Assembly (NCBI RefSeq): GCF_046237015.1
Contig: NZ_JBJYIN010000001.1
Coordinates: forward strand, 1 to 64,000
Direction: 5' to 3'
Source: JBJYIN01 sp046237015
GTDB taxonomy: Bacteria; Pseudomonadota; Gammaproteobacteria; Enterobacterales; Enterobacteriaceae
DNA length: 64,000 bases
Each line of letters opens with the position of its first letter. The stretch's first letter is position 1. The notes below the pieces were generated by a model. It saw only the letters and a list, made by a program, of their open reading frames with translations, made no database searches and was not told the origin of the DNA. This document shows, in pieces, positions 50,559 to 59,281 of the stretch. The translations under genes were made by a program, and so were the position numbers.

Positions 50559-51095
50559 TTATTTGACGATTAATTCTTTTTTTGTGTAACATGTGCAGTT
50601 TGAACGAACATCCTTATTAATAAACGTCATTGCTCCAACTCTAACATTATCACCAATTTTAATGCCATCGCCAATAATACAAGAGTTAGCACCAATACAA
50701 ACATTGTCACCAATTATTATTCTTTGGGTTGTTGCTCTAAATAGTCCTATTGTGGTGTTCTGCCTAATTGAAAAATTCCTGCCAATATCAACCAAATGCG
50801 TGACAACAATTCCGCCATGATGACCTATGTACAAACCAGGTGATATGATGGCTCCAAGCTCTATCTCAGTGTTGTATCTATCCATTAATTTGTAATTAAT
50901 CCTTTTGGCTATCCTTTGGCTAAATCGACTTTCTTTAAAATAAAGAAATGATGCTAACCTCCAAAAGAATAAAAATTTCTTCTTCCTATTATTTCGGCAT
51001 TTCTTAAAAATAGAAAACCAAGAAAATTTATTATTTACGCCGATGATTTCGGCGTGAAAGCATTCTTTTAAAAAAGCAATTTTCACTATCTTCAC
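50559..51095 (-). CDS. Hexapeptide-repeat acetyltransferase (CysE-like)
   Basis: A 178-residue left-handed beta-helix acyltransferase of the serine acetyltransferase-like group (LGAIISPGLYIGHHGGIVVT; IGDNVCIGANSCIIGDGIKI; IGDNVRVGAMTFINKDV), with a catalytic-type His in GHHGG. A basic N-terminal part (KKCRNNRKKKFLFFWRLASF) might meet the membrane. AT-rich, opposite to the tail genes, located where P2 has G and fun(Z). An O-acetyltransferase that alters surface polysaccharide (lysogenic conversion) is a reasonable guess; the substrate is unknown. Confidence 0.78.
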   Translation of the reverse strand: MKIVKIAFLKECFHAEIIGVNNKFSWFSIFKKCRNNRKKKFLFFWRLASFLYFKESRFSQRIAKRINYKLMDRYNTEIELGAIISPGLYIGHHGGIVVTHLVDIGRNFSIRQNTTIGLFRATTQRIIIGDNVCIGANSCIIGDGIKIGDNVRVGAMTFINKDVRSNCTCYTKKELIVK

Positions 51096-51310
51096 CCTTT
51101 ATAGCATATAATATAATATGCTTATACTGATTTCCATTAGCTGCTGTTATCGGCAAAAATATAAATACCTTTAGTTGTTACAAATCTGTCGCGTAAAAAT
51201 GATTTAGTTCATTTCCAAACAAGATGCATGTAGAGGGATAATCAAGCGATAGCTATCATTTATAGCGCCGAATTCTCGACTATCTATAAATATTCTCCCG
51301 CGAGTAAATT

Positions 51311-51361
51311 GATCGCTACAACCGATCGATAACGATAAATCGATCTGTAAAAACGTTTATA
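51311..51361. promoter_or_regulatory. GATC-rich block resembling the flagellin upstream region
   Basis: GATC at 51311, 51324 and 51342. The block aligns with 9452-9502 over about 50 bases with roughly 80% identity by eye and one or two one-base gaps, including CCGATCGATA, ATCGATCT and AAAACG. Function unknown. Confidence 0.5.
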
Positions 51362-51427
51362 AAATAATCGCACTCAATGTCATTATTGTTATGAATTTAA
51401 AACAACAACGATGACATCAGGGAAAGC

Positions 51428-51451
51428 GAAGCCCACCGTTTGGTGGGCTTC
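51428..51451 (+). terminator. Intrinsic terminator with no gene before it
   Basis: GAAGCCCACC-GTTT-GGTGGGCTTC followed by TTT on the plus strand. The nearest plus-strand gene (H) ends 1 kb upstream and has its own terminator, so this one may belong to a small RNA or to a lost gene. Confidence 0.7.
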
Positions 51452-51482
51452 TTTACGTAAGATGGCTGGACAATACGGGTCA

Positions 51483-51914
51483 TTAGCTTAATTCATGCCG
51501 GGCAGCTTCTGCCAGAAAATGACTACGGTCACGGTACGTATCCGGTTGTTCTTTCACCCGGTTGTCAATACGCTTAATCAGCGTGTCAGGCAGTGAAATA
51601 TTCAGCCGTTGCGGCTTTCCATCAAATGCCGACAGGTCTACATCCAGCACAAACCAGCTATCATAATCGGCATAGTCAGGTTGACCCGCATAGACCAGAT
51701 GCCCAGCATCGTTAATCTGTTCAATATCAACGTTACCGGACATCACCATCTCATCCACGATAGATAAAATCGCTTCTCTCGCCATACGAGCGATATCTTT
51801 CTGGTTGTCAGCGGCAGAGAAACACCCGTAATCGTCGGTGCACAATGCCGGAACAATCAGACCGTATGCGGTGCTTTCATCTTTTGGTGTTTCTACACCC
51901 ACTGAGAAAAACAT
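51483..51914 (-). CDS. hicB: HicB-type antitoxin
   Basis: A 143-residue HicB: N-terminal partial RNase-H-like fold (YGLIVPALCTDDYGCFSAAD) and C-terminal ribbon-helix-helix (RLNISLPDTLIKRIDNRVKE). Binds HicA and the operon promoter. Confidence 0.92.
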   Translation of the reverse strand: MFFSVGVETPKDESTAYGLIVPALCTDDYGCFSAADNQKDIARMAREAILSIVDEMVMSGNVDIEQINDAGHLVYAGQPDYADYDSWFVLDVDLSAFDGKPQRLNISLPDTLIKRIDNRVKEQPDTYRDRSHFLAEAARHELS

Positions 51915-51938
51915 AAGTCGCCTCCAGAAAGGCGGGGA

Positions 51939-52121
51939 TTAGATCCCCGCCATTTTTTTGATGGATTTGACAGTGCCGAGCGGTAAATCTTTTTTCGGAT
52001 GCGGTACAGGAAATGTTTTTCCTGTTATCGGTGACCACCAAATTTGGTGACTTCCCCCGTTATGCCGTCGAAGTTCACACCCCGCCGCTGTCAGTTCCTT
52101 AATCAGGTCAGTTGATTTCAT
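51939..52121 (-). CDS. hicA: HicA-type mRNA interferase toxin
   Basis: A 60-residue double-stranded-RNA-binding-fold toxin (MKSTDLIKELTAAGCELRRH) with the catalytic His in NGGSHQIWWSP and the typical KDLPLGTVKSIKKMAGI end. I chose ATG 52121 (GGAGG upstream) over the frame start at 52166. First gene of hicAB. Confidence 0.93.
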   Translation of the reverse strand: MKSTDLIKELTAAGCELRRHNGGSHQIWWSPITGKTFPVPHPKKDLPLGTVKSIKKMAGI

Positions 52122-52157
52122 GTATCCTCCTAACCTGCAAATTATTATACACACCAA

Positions 52158-52190
52158 TACACACAAAGCAAGTTTATCGCTTGTTGTGTG
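52158..52190. promoter_or_regulatory. Probable hicAB operator
   Basis: An imperfect inverted repeat, CACACAAAGCAAG and CTTGTTGTGTG with a short spacer, 37-70 bases before the hicA start. A likely HicB site. Confidence 0.5.
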
Positions 52191-52272
52191 ATGTGTTAAC
52201 GAACAAGCATGACGTGATCATGCCGTGCTGCCACAACAAAATAGCCTTGCCTATTTTTATGGAGTCAGCCAG

Positions 52273-53442
52273 ATGAGTGATTATCATCACGGCGTGCAGG
52301 TTGTTGAGGTCAACGACGGCACGCGCGTTATTTCCACTGTATCAACCGCGATTATCGGCATGGTGTGCACCGCACCCGACGCCGACGCGGCTACCTTTCC
52401 ACTCAATACCCCGGTACTGATTACTAATGTGCTGTCTGCCGTCGGCAAGGCCGGGAAAAAAGGCACGTTGGCCGCTGCCCTGTCAGCCATTGCCGACCAG
52501 TCTAAGCCCGTCACCGTTGTGGTACGTGTCGCAGAGGGCGGAGACGATGACGAAACCGTCAGTAACGTAATCGGCGGCAGTGACGAAAACGGCAAATACA
52601 CCGGGATGAAAGCCCTGTTAGATGCCCTGTCGGTAACAGGTGTTAAACCTCGTATTCTCGGTGCGCCGGGGTTGGACTCGCTACCCGTTGCCACGGCGTT
52701 AGCGTCCATTTGTCAGTCGTTGCGCGCATTCGGTTACGTCAGCGCATGGGGCTGTAAAACCCTGTCGGACGCCATCAACTACCGGGAAAATTTCAGCCAG
52801 CGAGAACTGATGGTGATCTGGCCGGATTTTATCGCGTGGGACACGACGGCCAACGCCAGCGCCACGGCTTACGCCACTGCGCGTGCATTAGGACTGCGCG
52901 CCAAAATTGACCAAGAAACCGGATGGCATAAAACCCTGTCTAACGTCGGTGTGAACGGTGTGACGGGCATCAGCGCATCGGTATTTTGGGATTTACAGGC
53001 ACCCGGCACTGATGCCGATTTGCTGAATGAAGCGGGTGTAACCACGCTGGTTCGTAAAGACGGCTTCCGATTCTGGGGTAACCGCACCTGTTCTGACGAT
53101 CCGCTGTTCCTGTTTGAGAACTACACCCGCACCGCGCAAGTGCTGGCCGACACGATGGCCGAGGCGCACATGTGGGCGGTCGATAAGCCTGTAACCGCCA
53201 CGCTAATCAAAGACATTATCGAAGGCATTAAGGCCAAATTCCGCGAGCTGAAATCGAACGGCTACATCATTGATGCCGATTGCTGGTATGACGACACCGC
53301 CAACGATAAGGAAACGCTCAAGGCCGGGAAACTGTATATCGATTATGACTATACCCCCGTTCCCCCACTGGAAAATCTCACCCTGCGCCAGCGCATCACC
53401 GATAAATATCTGGTGAATCTGGCCGCGTCGGTCAACAGCTAA
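52273..53442 (+). CDS. FI: Tail sheath protein gpFI
   Basis: A 389-residue contractile sheath protein (P2 FI is 396), from MSDYHHGVQVVEVNDGTRVI, with VDKPVTATLIKDIIEGIKAK near the end. I chose ATG 52273 because it matches the family start. Confidence 0.96.
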   Translation: MSDYHHGVQVVEVNDGTRVISTVSTAIIGMVCTAPDADAATFPLNTPVLITNVLSAVGKAGKKGTLAAALSAIADQSKPVTVVVRVAEGGDDDETVSNVIGGSDENGKYTGMKALLDALSVTGVKPRILGAPGLDSLPVATALASICQSLRAFGYVSAWGCKTLSDAINYRENFSQRELMVIWPDFIAWDTTANASATAYATARALGLRAKIDQETGWHKTLSNVGVNGVTGISASVFWDLQAPGTDADLLNEAGVTTLVRKDGFRFWGNRTCSDDPLFLFENYTRTAQVLADTMAEAHMWAVDKPVTATLIKDIIEGIKAKFRELKSNGYIIDADCWYDDTANDKETLKAGKLYIDYDYTPVPPLENLTLRQRITDKYLVNLAASVNS

Positions 53443-53456
53443 GGAGCTAACGCGCT

Positions 53457-53978
53457 ATGGCACTGCCTCGCAAACTGAAATTTATGAACCTGTTCAATGA
53501 CGGCATGAGCTACATGGGGGTTGCCACCGCCGTAACATTGCCGAAGCTCACCCGCAAGCTGGAGAACTATCGCGGCGGCGGCATGAACGGCACCGCACCG
53601 ATTGATTTTGGGCTTGATGATGACGCGCTATCAATGGAATGGACAATGGGCGGGTTCGCTGACGAAACCCTGCTGGCGCAGTATGCGGCACCGGGTGCCG
53701 ATGCGGTATTGCTGCGCTTTACCGGGTCATACCAGCGTGATGACACCGGGGAAATTTCAGCCGTTGAAGTGGTGATGCGTGGTCGTCACAAAGAAATGGA
53801 CGGCGGCGAAAGCAAACAGGGCGAAGACACTGAAACCAAAATTTCCACTCAATGCACGTATTACAAGCTGACCATTGACGGCAAAGAAATGATCGAGATT
53901 GACACCATCAACATGATTGAGCGTGTCAACGGCGTTGATCGTCTGGAGCAGCAGCGTCGGGCAATCGGTCTGGCGTAA
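53457..53978 (+). CDS. FII: Tail tube protein gpFII
   Basis: A 173-residue tube protein (P2 FII is 172): ALPRKLKFMNLFNDGMSYMG, EMIEIDTINMIERVNGVDRL. Confidence 0.96.
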   Translation: MALPRKLKFMNLFNDGMSYMGVATAVTLPKLTRKLENYRGGGMNGTAPIDFGLDDDALSMEWTMGGFADETLLAQYAAPGADAVLLRFTGSYQRDDTGEISAVEVVMRGRHKEMDGGESKQGEDTETKISTQCTYYKLTIDGKEMIEIDTINMIERVNGVDRLEQQRRAIGLA

Positions 53979-54037
53979 CCCTATCAGGCCAGCCCGACGC
54001 TGGCCGACATTCTTCACATTAAATACAGAGAATTATC

Positions 54038-54334
54038 ATGAACAAAAACGACAACGTGGTCACACTGGAAACCCCGATTCAACGTGGCGAAACCGTCATC
54101 GACACTATCACCCTGATTAAACCGAATACCGGAACGCTGCGCGGCGTCAGTCTGGCGGCAGTGGCGAATTCGGACGTGGACGCGATGATTAAAGTGCTAC
54201 CGCGTATGACTGTCCCGGCACTGACAGAAACCGAAATCACCCGCATGGAATTGCCGGATATGATTGCCGTTGCTGGCAAGGTGATCGGTTTTTTGACGCC
54301 GAAATCACCGCAAGCGACCTCCCCCGAAGCCTGA
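54038..54334 (+). CDS. E: Tail assembly protein gpE
   Basis: A 98-residue protein (P2 gpE is 91). Contains the slippery heptamer TTTTTTG at 54289-54295 near its end, from which a fraction of ribosomes would shift into E'. Confidence 0.94.
   Translation: MNKNDNVVTLETPIQRGETVIDTITLIKPNTGTLRGVSLAAVANSDVDAMIKVLPRMTVPALTETEITRMELPDMIAVAGKVIGFLTPKSPQATSPEA
54289..54295 (+). promoter_or_regulatory. -1 frameshift heptamer in gene E
   Basis: T-TTT-TTG in the zero frame, as in P2. A shift at this point joins 54038-54295 to 54295-54468. Confidence 0.88.
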
Positions 54335-54468
54335 CGGTCGATGAGCTGATGGCAGATATCGCGGTAATTTTTCACTGGTCGCCGTCAGACATGTACCCCA
54401 TGACATTAACCGAGTTAATCCTGTGGCGCGACAAGGCGCTCAAACGCAGCGGACATGCCAATGAGTAA
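54295..54468 (+). CDS. E': E' extension (product E+E', by -1 frameshift)
   Basis: Fifty-seven residues read in the -1 frame after the heptamer (DAEITASDLPRSLTVDELMA, then YPMTLTELILWRDKALKR). It has no start codon of its own. The fused product is 143 residues, close to the 142 of P2 E+E'. It acts as tape-measure chaperone. Overlaps the T start by eight bases. Confidence 0.88.
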   Translation, partial: DAEITASDLPRSLTVDELMADIAVIFHWSPSDMYPMTLTELILWRDKALKRSGHANE

Positions 54469-57097
54469 CAGTCTACAACTCAGTGTATTACTGCGCGCCG
54501 TTGATCAGGCAACCCGTCCCTTTCGGGCGGTGCAGGATGCGGCACGCACACTGTCGGGTGAAATTAACGGTTCACAGGAGCAGTTGAAAAAACTTGAGGC
54601 ACAGGCTGGGCGCATTGAGGGATTCAGGAAAACCAGCGCCCAACTGGCGAGTACAGGCCGGGCACTGGAAAAGGCAAAAGCAGACGCCGCCGCGTTGGCC
54701 GTTGCGTTTCGCAATACCGCCAACCCGACCCGCGCCCAGACTAAAGCGCTGGAAGATGCCCGTAAAAAAGCGGCTGAATTACAGGTGCAACAAAACCGAC
54801 TGAGGTTATCGGTTCAACAGCAGCGCGGCGCATTGCGTGATGCGGGTATCGATACGCGCAATCTGGCGGGCGCAGAGCGCCGACTCAGAACGGATATTGC
54901 TGCCACAAACGATACGCTAAACCGTCAACGGGCGGCGCTGGCACGTGTAAGCCAGCAGCAAGAGCGGCTAAATCGGGTGAATCAACGCTATGAACGGGGG
55001 AAGGCCATTACTGCCGGGGTACGTAATACCAGCGCGGCGGCGTTTGGTCTGGGTTCAGCAGCACTGTATGCCGGAAGCCAACTGATTGCACCGTCGGTGC
55101 AAGCGGACGGACACGGTGCACGCATCGCCGCGCAAACGGGCGGGAATACGGCAGACGGGCAGCAGTACACTCGCGTTATCAAAGCGGTTAACGCGTCAGG
55201 TGTCAGCAATGACATCAACCAGATAGCCGATGCGGTTGCCGCCGCACGCAGCACGTTAGGTGCGTTAGGGGATGTGGGCGAAAACGAACTGGCGCGGATA
55301 TCGCGTAAAGCGCTGGACGTGCAAACGGCGCTCGGCGGTGACGCGTCGGAGAGTATACAGATAGCCGCCATCATGATGAAAAACGGCCTCGCTAAAAACA
55401 GCGATGAGGCGTTTGATTTGATGGTATCCGGGATGCAGCGCGTGTCGGCGCAGATGCGCGGCGAACTGCCGGAAATCCTGCATGAGTATTCGACCCACTT
55501 CCGCAATATGGGGTTCAGCGGTTCGGAAGCCATGACGCTGTTAGTAGAGATGGCGCAGCAAGGCAAGTTTGCACTGGACAAGACAGGCGACGCGGTGAAG
55601 GAGTTCAGTATTCGCGGGTCGGACATGTCAAAGGCCAGCATTGAAGCCTATGACGCCGCCGGACTCAACGCCGCCAAAATGTCGAATGCGATTGCCAGCG
55701 GGGGCGACAAAGCGCGGGTCGCCATGCAGAAAACCGCCAACGGGCTGTTGAAAATCAAAGATCCGGCGGAACGGGCAAATGCCGCTATCGCCCTGTTTGG
55801 TACGCCGATTGAAGACCTGTCGATTGACCAGATACCGAAATTTCTGTCAGCGCTGGCCGGAACCGAAAACAAGCTGGGTGATGTGTCCGGGGCGGCTGAT
55901 CGCATGGGCGATACCCTGCGCGATAACCTCGAAGGCGATATCGGGCGGTTACAGGGCGCAATGGCAAGCCTGCGTTTTAACCTATTCAATGACGATGACG
56001 GCGCTCTGCGTAAACTCACGCAGGCTGCGGCGGCATGGTTAACCCGCGTCAATGAATGGGTCAAGGCTAACCCGGAGCTGACGCGCCAGATTGTAAATGT
56101 TGCAGGTGCGACGACGGCATTAATAGCGGTGCTCGGCGGGATCGGGCTGGTCGTCTGGCCTGTCATGACTGGTATTAATGCTCTGATTGCAGGAGCCGGG
56201 CTGCTGAGTACCGGATTCAGCATTGCGGGAGGAGCGATGGCTACCGCTATCGGGGCGTTGACATGGCCTATCGTCGCCGTTGTGGCCGCTATCGTCGCCG
56301 GGGCATTGCTGATCCGTAAGTATTGGGAGCCCATTAGCGCATTTTTTGGCGGCGTGTTGGAAGGGCTGAAAATTGCGTTTGTGCCAATTGCCGAGCTATT
56401 TGCCCCGTTGAAACCCGTATTTGATTGGTTGGGTGAAAAATTAAAAGCGGCATGGGAGTGGTTTAAACAGTTGGTCGCTCCGGTTAAATCGACACAGGAA
56501 ACGTTAGACAGTTGCCGTAATGCCGGGGTGGCATTCGGTGAGATGCTGGCAAATGCGCTGACCATGCCTGTAAAGGCATTGAATCTGTTACGGGGCGGCA
56601 TTGATTGGGTACTGGAAAAACTGGGCGTCATTGATAAAAAATCAGACGGACTCAGTGATAAGGTTCCCAAAGAAGCGGCTGCATTGCAGGTGGGCGTGAT
56701 TAACGCCCCGACACCACAAGGCAATGATGCTAAAGCCATTGCTGCCCGATACAGCGGCGCGTATGACAACGGCGGACGCATCCCGCTGGGGAAATTTGCT
56801 GTCGTCGGTGAACATGGCCCGGAAATCGTTGAAGGTCCGGTCAATGTCACCAGTCGCCGGAACACGGCGGCGATGGCGTCCGCTGCGATGAATATGTCGG
56901 CTTATCGTCCCATCGCGCCGACGGTTCAGGCCAACACGTCATCATCCCCGATCAGCATTCACGCACCCATCAGTATCGTTGCCCAGCCCGGCCAGAGTGC
57001 GCAGGACATCGCGCAGGAAGTGACGCGCCAGCTCGAGCAACGGGAACGGGCGGCACGGTCACGCGCATTCAGTCAATACAGTTATCAGGGAGGCTAA
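54461..57097 (+). CDS. T: Tape measure protein gpT
   Basis: An 878-residue protein (P2 gpT is 815). N-terminal coiled coil (SQEQLKKLEAQAGRIEGFRK), central TP901-type region (ARISRKALDVQTALGGDASE) and hydrophobic segments at about 535-610 (VAGATTALIAVLGGIGLVVW). I chose ATG 54461. Its length sets the tail length. Confidence 0.95.
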   Translation: MSNSLQLSVLLRAVDQATRPFRAVQDAARTLSGEINGSQEQLKKLEAQAGRIEGFRKTSAQLASTGRALEKAKADAAALAVAFRNTANPTRAQTKALEDARKKAAELQVQQNRLRLSVQQQRGALRDAGIDTRNLAGAERRLRTDIAATNDTLNRQRAALARVSQQQERLNRVNQRYERGKAITAGVRNTSAAAFGLGSAALYAGSQLIAPSVQADGHGARIAAQTGGNTADGQQYTRVIKAVNASGVSNDINQIADAVAAARSTLGALGDVGENELARISRKALDVQTALGGDASESIQIAAIMMKNGLAKNSDEAFDLMVSGMQRVSAQMRGELPEILHEYSTHFRNMGFSGSEAMTLLVEMAQQGKFALDKTGDAVKEFSIRGSDMSKASIEAYDAAGLNAAKMSNAIASGGDKARVAMQKTANGLLKIKDPAERANAAIALFGTPIEDLSIDQIPKFLSALAGTENKLGDVSGAADRMGDTLRDNLEGDIGRLQGAMASLRFNLFNDDDGALRKLTQAAAAWLTRVNEWVKANPELTRQIVNVAGATTALIAVLGGIGLVVWPVMTGINALIAGAGLLSTGFSIAGGAMATAIGALTWPIVAVVAAIVAGALLIRKYWEPISAFFGGVLEGLKIAFVPIAELFAPLKPVFDWLGEKLKAAWEWFKQLVAPVKSTQETLDSCRNAGVAFGEMLANALTMPVKALNLLRGGIDWVLEKLGVIDKKSDGLSDKVPKEAAALQVGVINAPTPQGNDAKAIAARYSGAYDNGGRIPLGKFAVVGEHGPEIVEGPVNVTSRRNTAAMASAAMNMSAYRPIAPTVQANTSSSPISIHAPISIVAQPGQSAQDIAQEVTRQLEQRERAARSRAFSQYSYQGG

Positions 57098-57101
57098 CCC
57101 G

Positions 57102-57587
57102 ATGATGCTCACATTAGGGCTGTTTGTGTTCCATCTCCAGACCCTGCCGTACCAGAACATGCAGCGCAACGTTGATTACCGCTGGCCGTCAAACAGTCGA
57201 GTCGGTCAGCGCCCCGCGTTGCAGTTCTTAGGCATTGAAGAAGAGAAAATCACGTTATCGGGGGAACTGCTGCCGGAAATCACTGGCGGCACGCTGTCGT
57301 TGCTGATGCTGGAAACAATGGCCGATCAGGGGCGTGCATGGCCGCTGATTGAAGGCAGCGGCACCATTTACGGCGTATTCGTGGTGAACAGTATCAGCCA
57401 GACGAAAACCGATTTTTTTCCTGACGGTCGCGCCCGACGAATTGAATTCACCATCACGCTGACCCGCGTTGACTCGTCACTGTCTGCGATGCTGGGTGAT
57501 TTACGCCAGCAGGCGGAGGGCTTGATCGGCAGCGCCGGGGAAATAGCGAACAAGGCGCAATCCGCCATCGGGGGATTATTCGCATGA
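57102..57587 (+). CDS. U: Tail protein gpU
   Basis: A 161-residue protein (P2 gpU is 159): LGLFVFHLQTLPYQNMQRNV. Stop overlaps the D start. Confidence 0.95.
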   Translation: MMLTLGLFVFHLQTLPYQNMQRNVDYRWPSNSRVGQRPALQFLGIEEEKITLSGELLPEITGGTLSLLMLETMADQGRAWPLIEGSGTIYGVFVVNSISQTKTDFFPDGRARRIEFTITLTRVDSSLSAMLGDLRQQAEGLIGSAGEIANKAQSAIGGLFA

Positions 57588-58738
57588 TTAACCCGCTGAA
57601 TGTTCGCGCTGGCAGTAAAACCGCTCCCGCGTACCTGCTGCGACTCAATGAGCAAGACATCACAACCGTTATCAGCCCACGCCTGCTGTCATTGAGCCTG
57701 GCGGATAACCGGGGCTTTGAAGCCGACCAACTCGACATTGAGCTGGACGACAGTGACGGACAGTTGCAGTTACCTCGCCGGGGCGCGGTGCTGTCGGTGT
57801 TTTTAGGCTGGGAAGGAGAAGCGCTGATCGGCAAAGGTGATTTTACAGTGGATGAAATAGAACATCGTGGCACGCCGGATACGCTTACTATCCGGGCGCG
57901 GAGTGCTGATTTTCGCGGGTCACTGAACTCGCGGCGTGAGCTGTCCTACCACGATACCACGCTGGGGGCGATTGTTGAGCAAGTAGCGAAGCGTAACAAT
58001 CTTGCCCCGATGCTGGCCGACGGGTTCGCAGGGATAAAAATTCCCCATATCGACCAGACGCAGGAAACCGACGCGGTATTTATTAAGCGGTTGGCTGAGT
58101 TAAACGGGGCAATTGTGGCAATCAAGGCCGGGCGTTTATTGTTTATCCGTCCCGGAACGGGAAAGACGGCCAGCGGCAAGCCTATCCCGGAGCAGATGAT
58201 TGAGCGCAGCGACGGCGATCAGCATAGCTTTAGTCTGGTTGACCGGGGCGCGTACACAGGCGTCACGGCAAGCTGGCTGCATACCAAAGAGCCAAAGCCT
58301 GAAAAGCCGAAAACGGTAACGGTAAAACGCCAGAAAAAAGTGCTATTGCATCAAGGGGTACAACCCCAACAGCCACACCCTAAAGCGAAAAAGGCCAAGA
58401 AGGAGCCAGAATCCCGCGAGGGGGATTATCTGGTCGGCACGGATGAAAACGTACTGGCACTCACCACGGTTTTTGCGACCAAAGAACAGGCCATTCGTAA
58501 GGCAACGGCAGAATGGGACAAGTTACAGCGCGGTGTCGCCGAGTTCTCTATCACACTGGCGATGGGGCGTGCTGACCTGTTCCCAGAAACCCCCGTTCAG
58601 GTCAGCGGCTTTAAACAGGTGATCGACGAACAGCCGTGGACTATCTCAAAAGTGACGCATTCCCTGAGTAATGGCGGCTATACCACGAAGTTAGAGCTGG
58701 AAGTGTTGTTGTCCAATGTGGAATATGAGAGTCAATAA
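57584..58738 (+). CDS. D: Baseplate hub protein gpD
   Basis: A 384-residue hub protein (P2 gpD is 387): VISPRLLSLSLADNRGFEAD; FLGWEGEALIGKGDFTVDEI; HIDQTQETDAVFIKRLAELN. A Lys/Pro-rich stretch at about 235-280 is variable. Confidence 0.95.
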   Translation: MINPLNVRAGSKTAPAYLLRLNEQDITTVISPRLLSLSLADNRGFEADQLDIELDDSDGQLQLPRRGAVLSVFLGWEGEALIGKGDFTVDEIEHRGTPDTLTIRARSADFRGSLNSRRELSYHDTTLGAIVEQVAKRNNLAPMLADGFAGIKIPHIDQTQETDAVFIKRLAELNGAIVAIKAGRLLFIRPGTGKTASGKPIPEQMIERSDGDQHSFSLVDRGAYTGVTASWLHTKEPKPEKPKTVTVKRQKKVLLHQGVQPQQPHPKAKKAKKEPESREGDYLVGTDENVLALTTVFATKEQAIRKATAEWDKLQRGVAEFSITLAMGRADLFPETPVQVSGFKQVIDEQPWTISKVTHSLSNGGYTTKLELEVLLSNVEYESQ

Positions 58739-58746
58739 CAACAAAA

Positions 58747-58760
58747 TTCAAATATTTGAA
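58747..58760. promoter_or_regulatory. Perfect palindrome upstream of ogr
   Basis: TTCAAATATTTGAA, 14 bases, 40 bases before the ogr start. A possible regulator site at the ogr promoter. Confidence 0.4.
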
Positions 58761-58799
58761 TTAAGTGATACAATAAAGCGAAAAATAGGAGGTACTTTT

Positions 58800-59018
58800 A
58801 TGATGCACTGTCCGATTTGCCGCCACGCCGCACATGCACGTTCCAGTCGTTACCTAAGTGAGTCAACCAAAGAACGCTATCACCAATGTACCAATATAAA
58901 TTGCGGTCATACCTTTGTGACACTGGAGAGTGTTACGCGTTCTATTGTTGAGCCAGGAAAGATAACCCCAGTAACACCACATCCTACCGTCGATAAGCAA
59001 TATCAAATGTGGATTTAA
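58800..59018 (+). CDS. ogr: Ogr/Delta-type late activator
   Basis: A 72-residue zinc-finger transcription factor, same length as P2 Ogr, with CPICRHAAHARSSRYLSEST and CTNINCGHTF. Activates the late promoters of P2-like phages through the RNA polymerase alpha subunit. AGGAGG precedes the tandem ATGs at 58800/58803. Confidence 0.95.
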   Translation: MMHCPICRHAAHARSSRYLSESTKERYHQCTNINCGHTFVTLESVTRSIVEPGKITPVTPHPTVDKQYQMWI

Positions 59019-59164
59019 TTATCCAACCTGAATAAATATGCCGCATTTTTAATGCGGCCGCTACGAACGTCCAATCCTTAAGCCCCTAAAAAACCAATCA
59101 TTCAAAAAAGCTGGCGCCACTCTGCCGCCATTTTGCCGCCACTTGTCATTTTTCAGACACAAAA

Positions 59165-59184
59165 AAACCACCGCGAGGTGGTTT
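59165..59184 (-). terminator. Terminator for the tRNA operon, supplied by the prophage
   Basis: AAACCACC and its complement round a four-base loop, followed by a T run on the minus strand. It lies 43 bases beyond the tRNA-Leu 3' end on the prophage side of attR. The earlier chromosomal DNA at 21736-21760 has a different hairpin in the same place. Confidence 0.7.
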
Positions 59185-59221
59185 GATGTCACTAGATAAC
59201 TAGTTGTTTTTACTAACTTAA

Positions 59222-59281
59222 ATCAATGGTGCCCGGGGCGGGACTTGAACCCGCACAGCGCGTACGCCGAGGGATTTTAAA
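59222..59281. repeat. attR of the P2-like prophage
   Basis: Sixty bases identical to 21766-21825, covering the 3' half of tRNA-Leu, which stays functional. Confidence 0.92.

Larger units (their letters stand above)
51096..51482. other. AT-rich intergenic region with GATC cluster and terminator
   Basis: No gene. It probably contains the promoter of the acetyltransferase (reading left), the GATC-rich block at 51311-51361 and an intrinsic terminator at 51428-51451. Confidence 0.6.

Noticed and set aside
52190..52272. Ogr-dependent late promoters upstream of FI, V and O
   Set aside because: I looked for the TGT-N12-ACA dyad; only imperfect matches with shifted spacing were found by eye, so I do not list them as features.
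54988..55641. 217-codon minus-strand ORF
   Set aside because: Antisense of gene T with no credible ribosome site or family.
55648..56865. 405-codon minus-strand ORF
   Set aside because: Lies entirely inside the tape measure gene; low-complexity Ser/Ala/Pro composition typical of an antisense frame.
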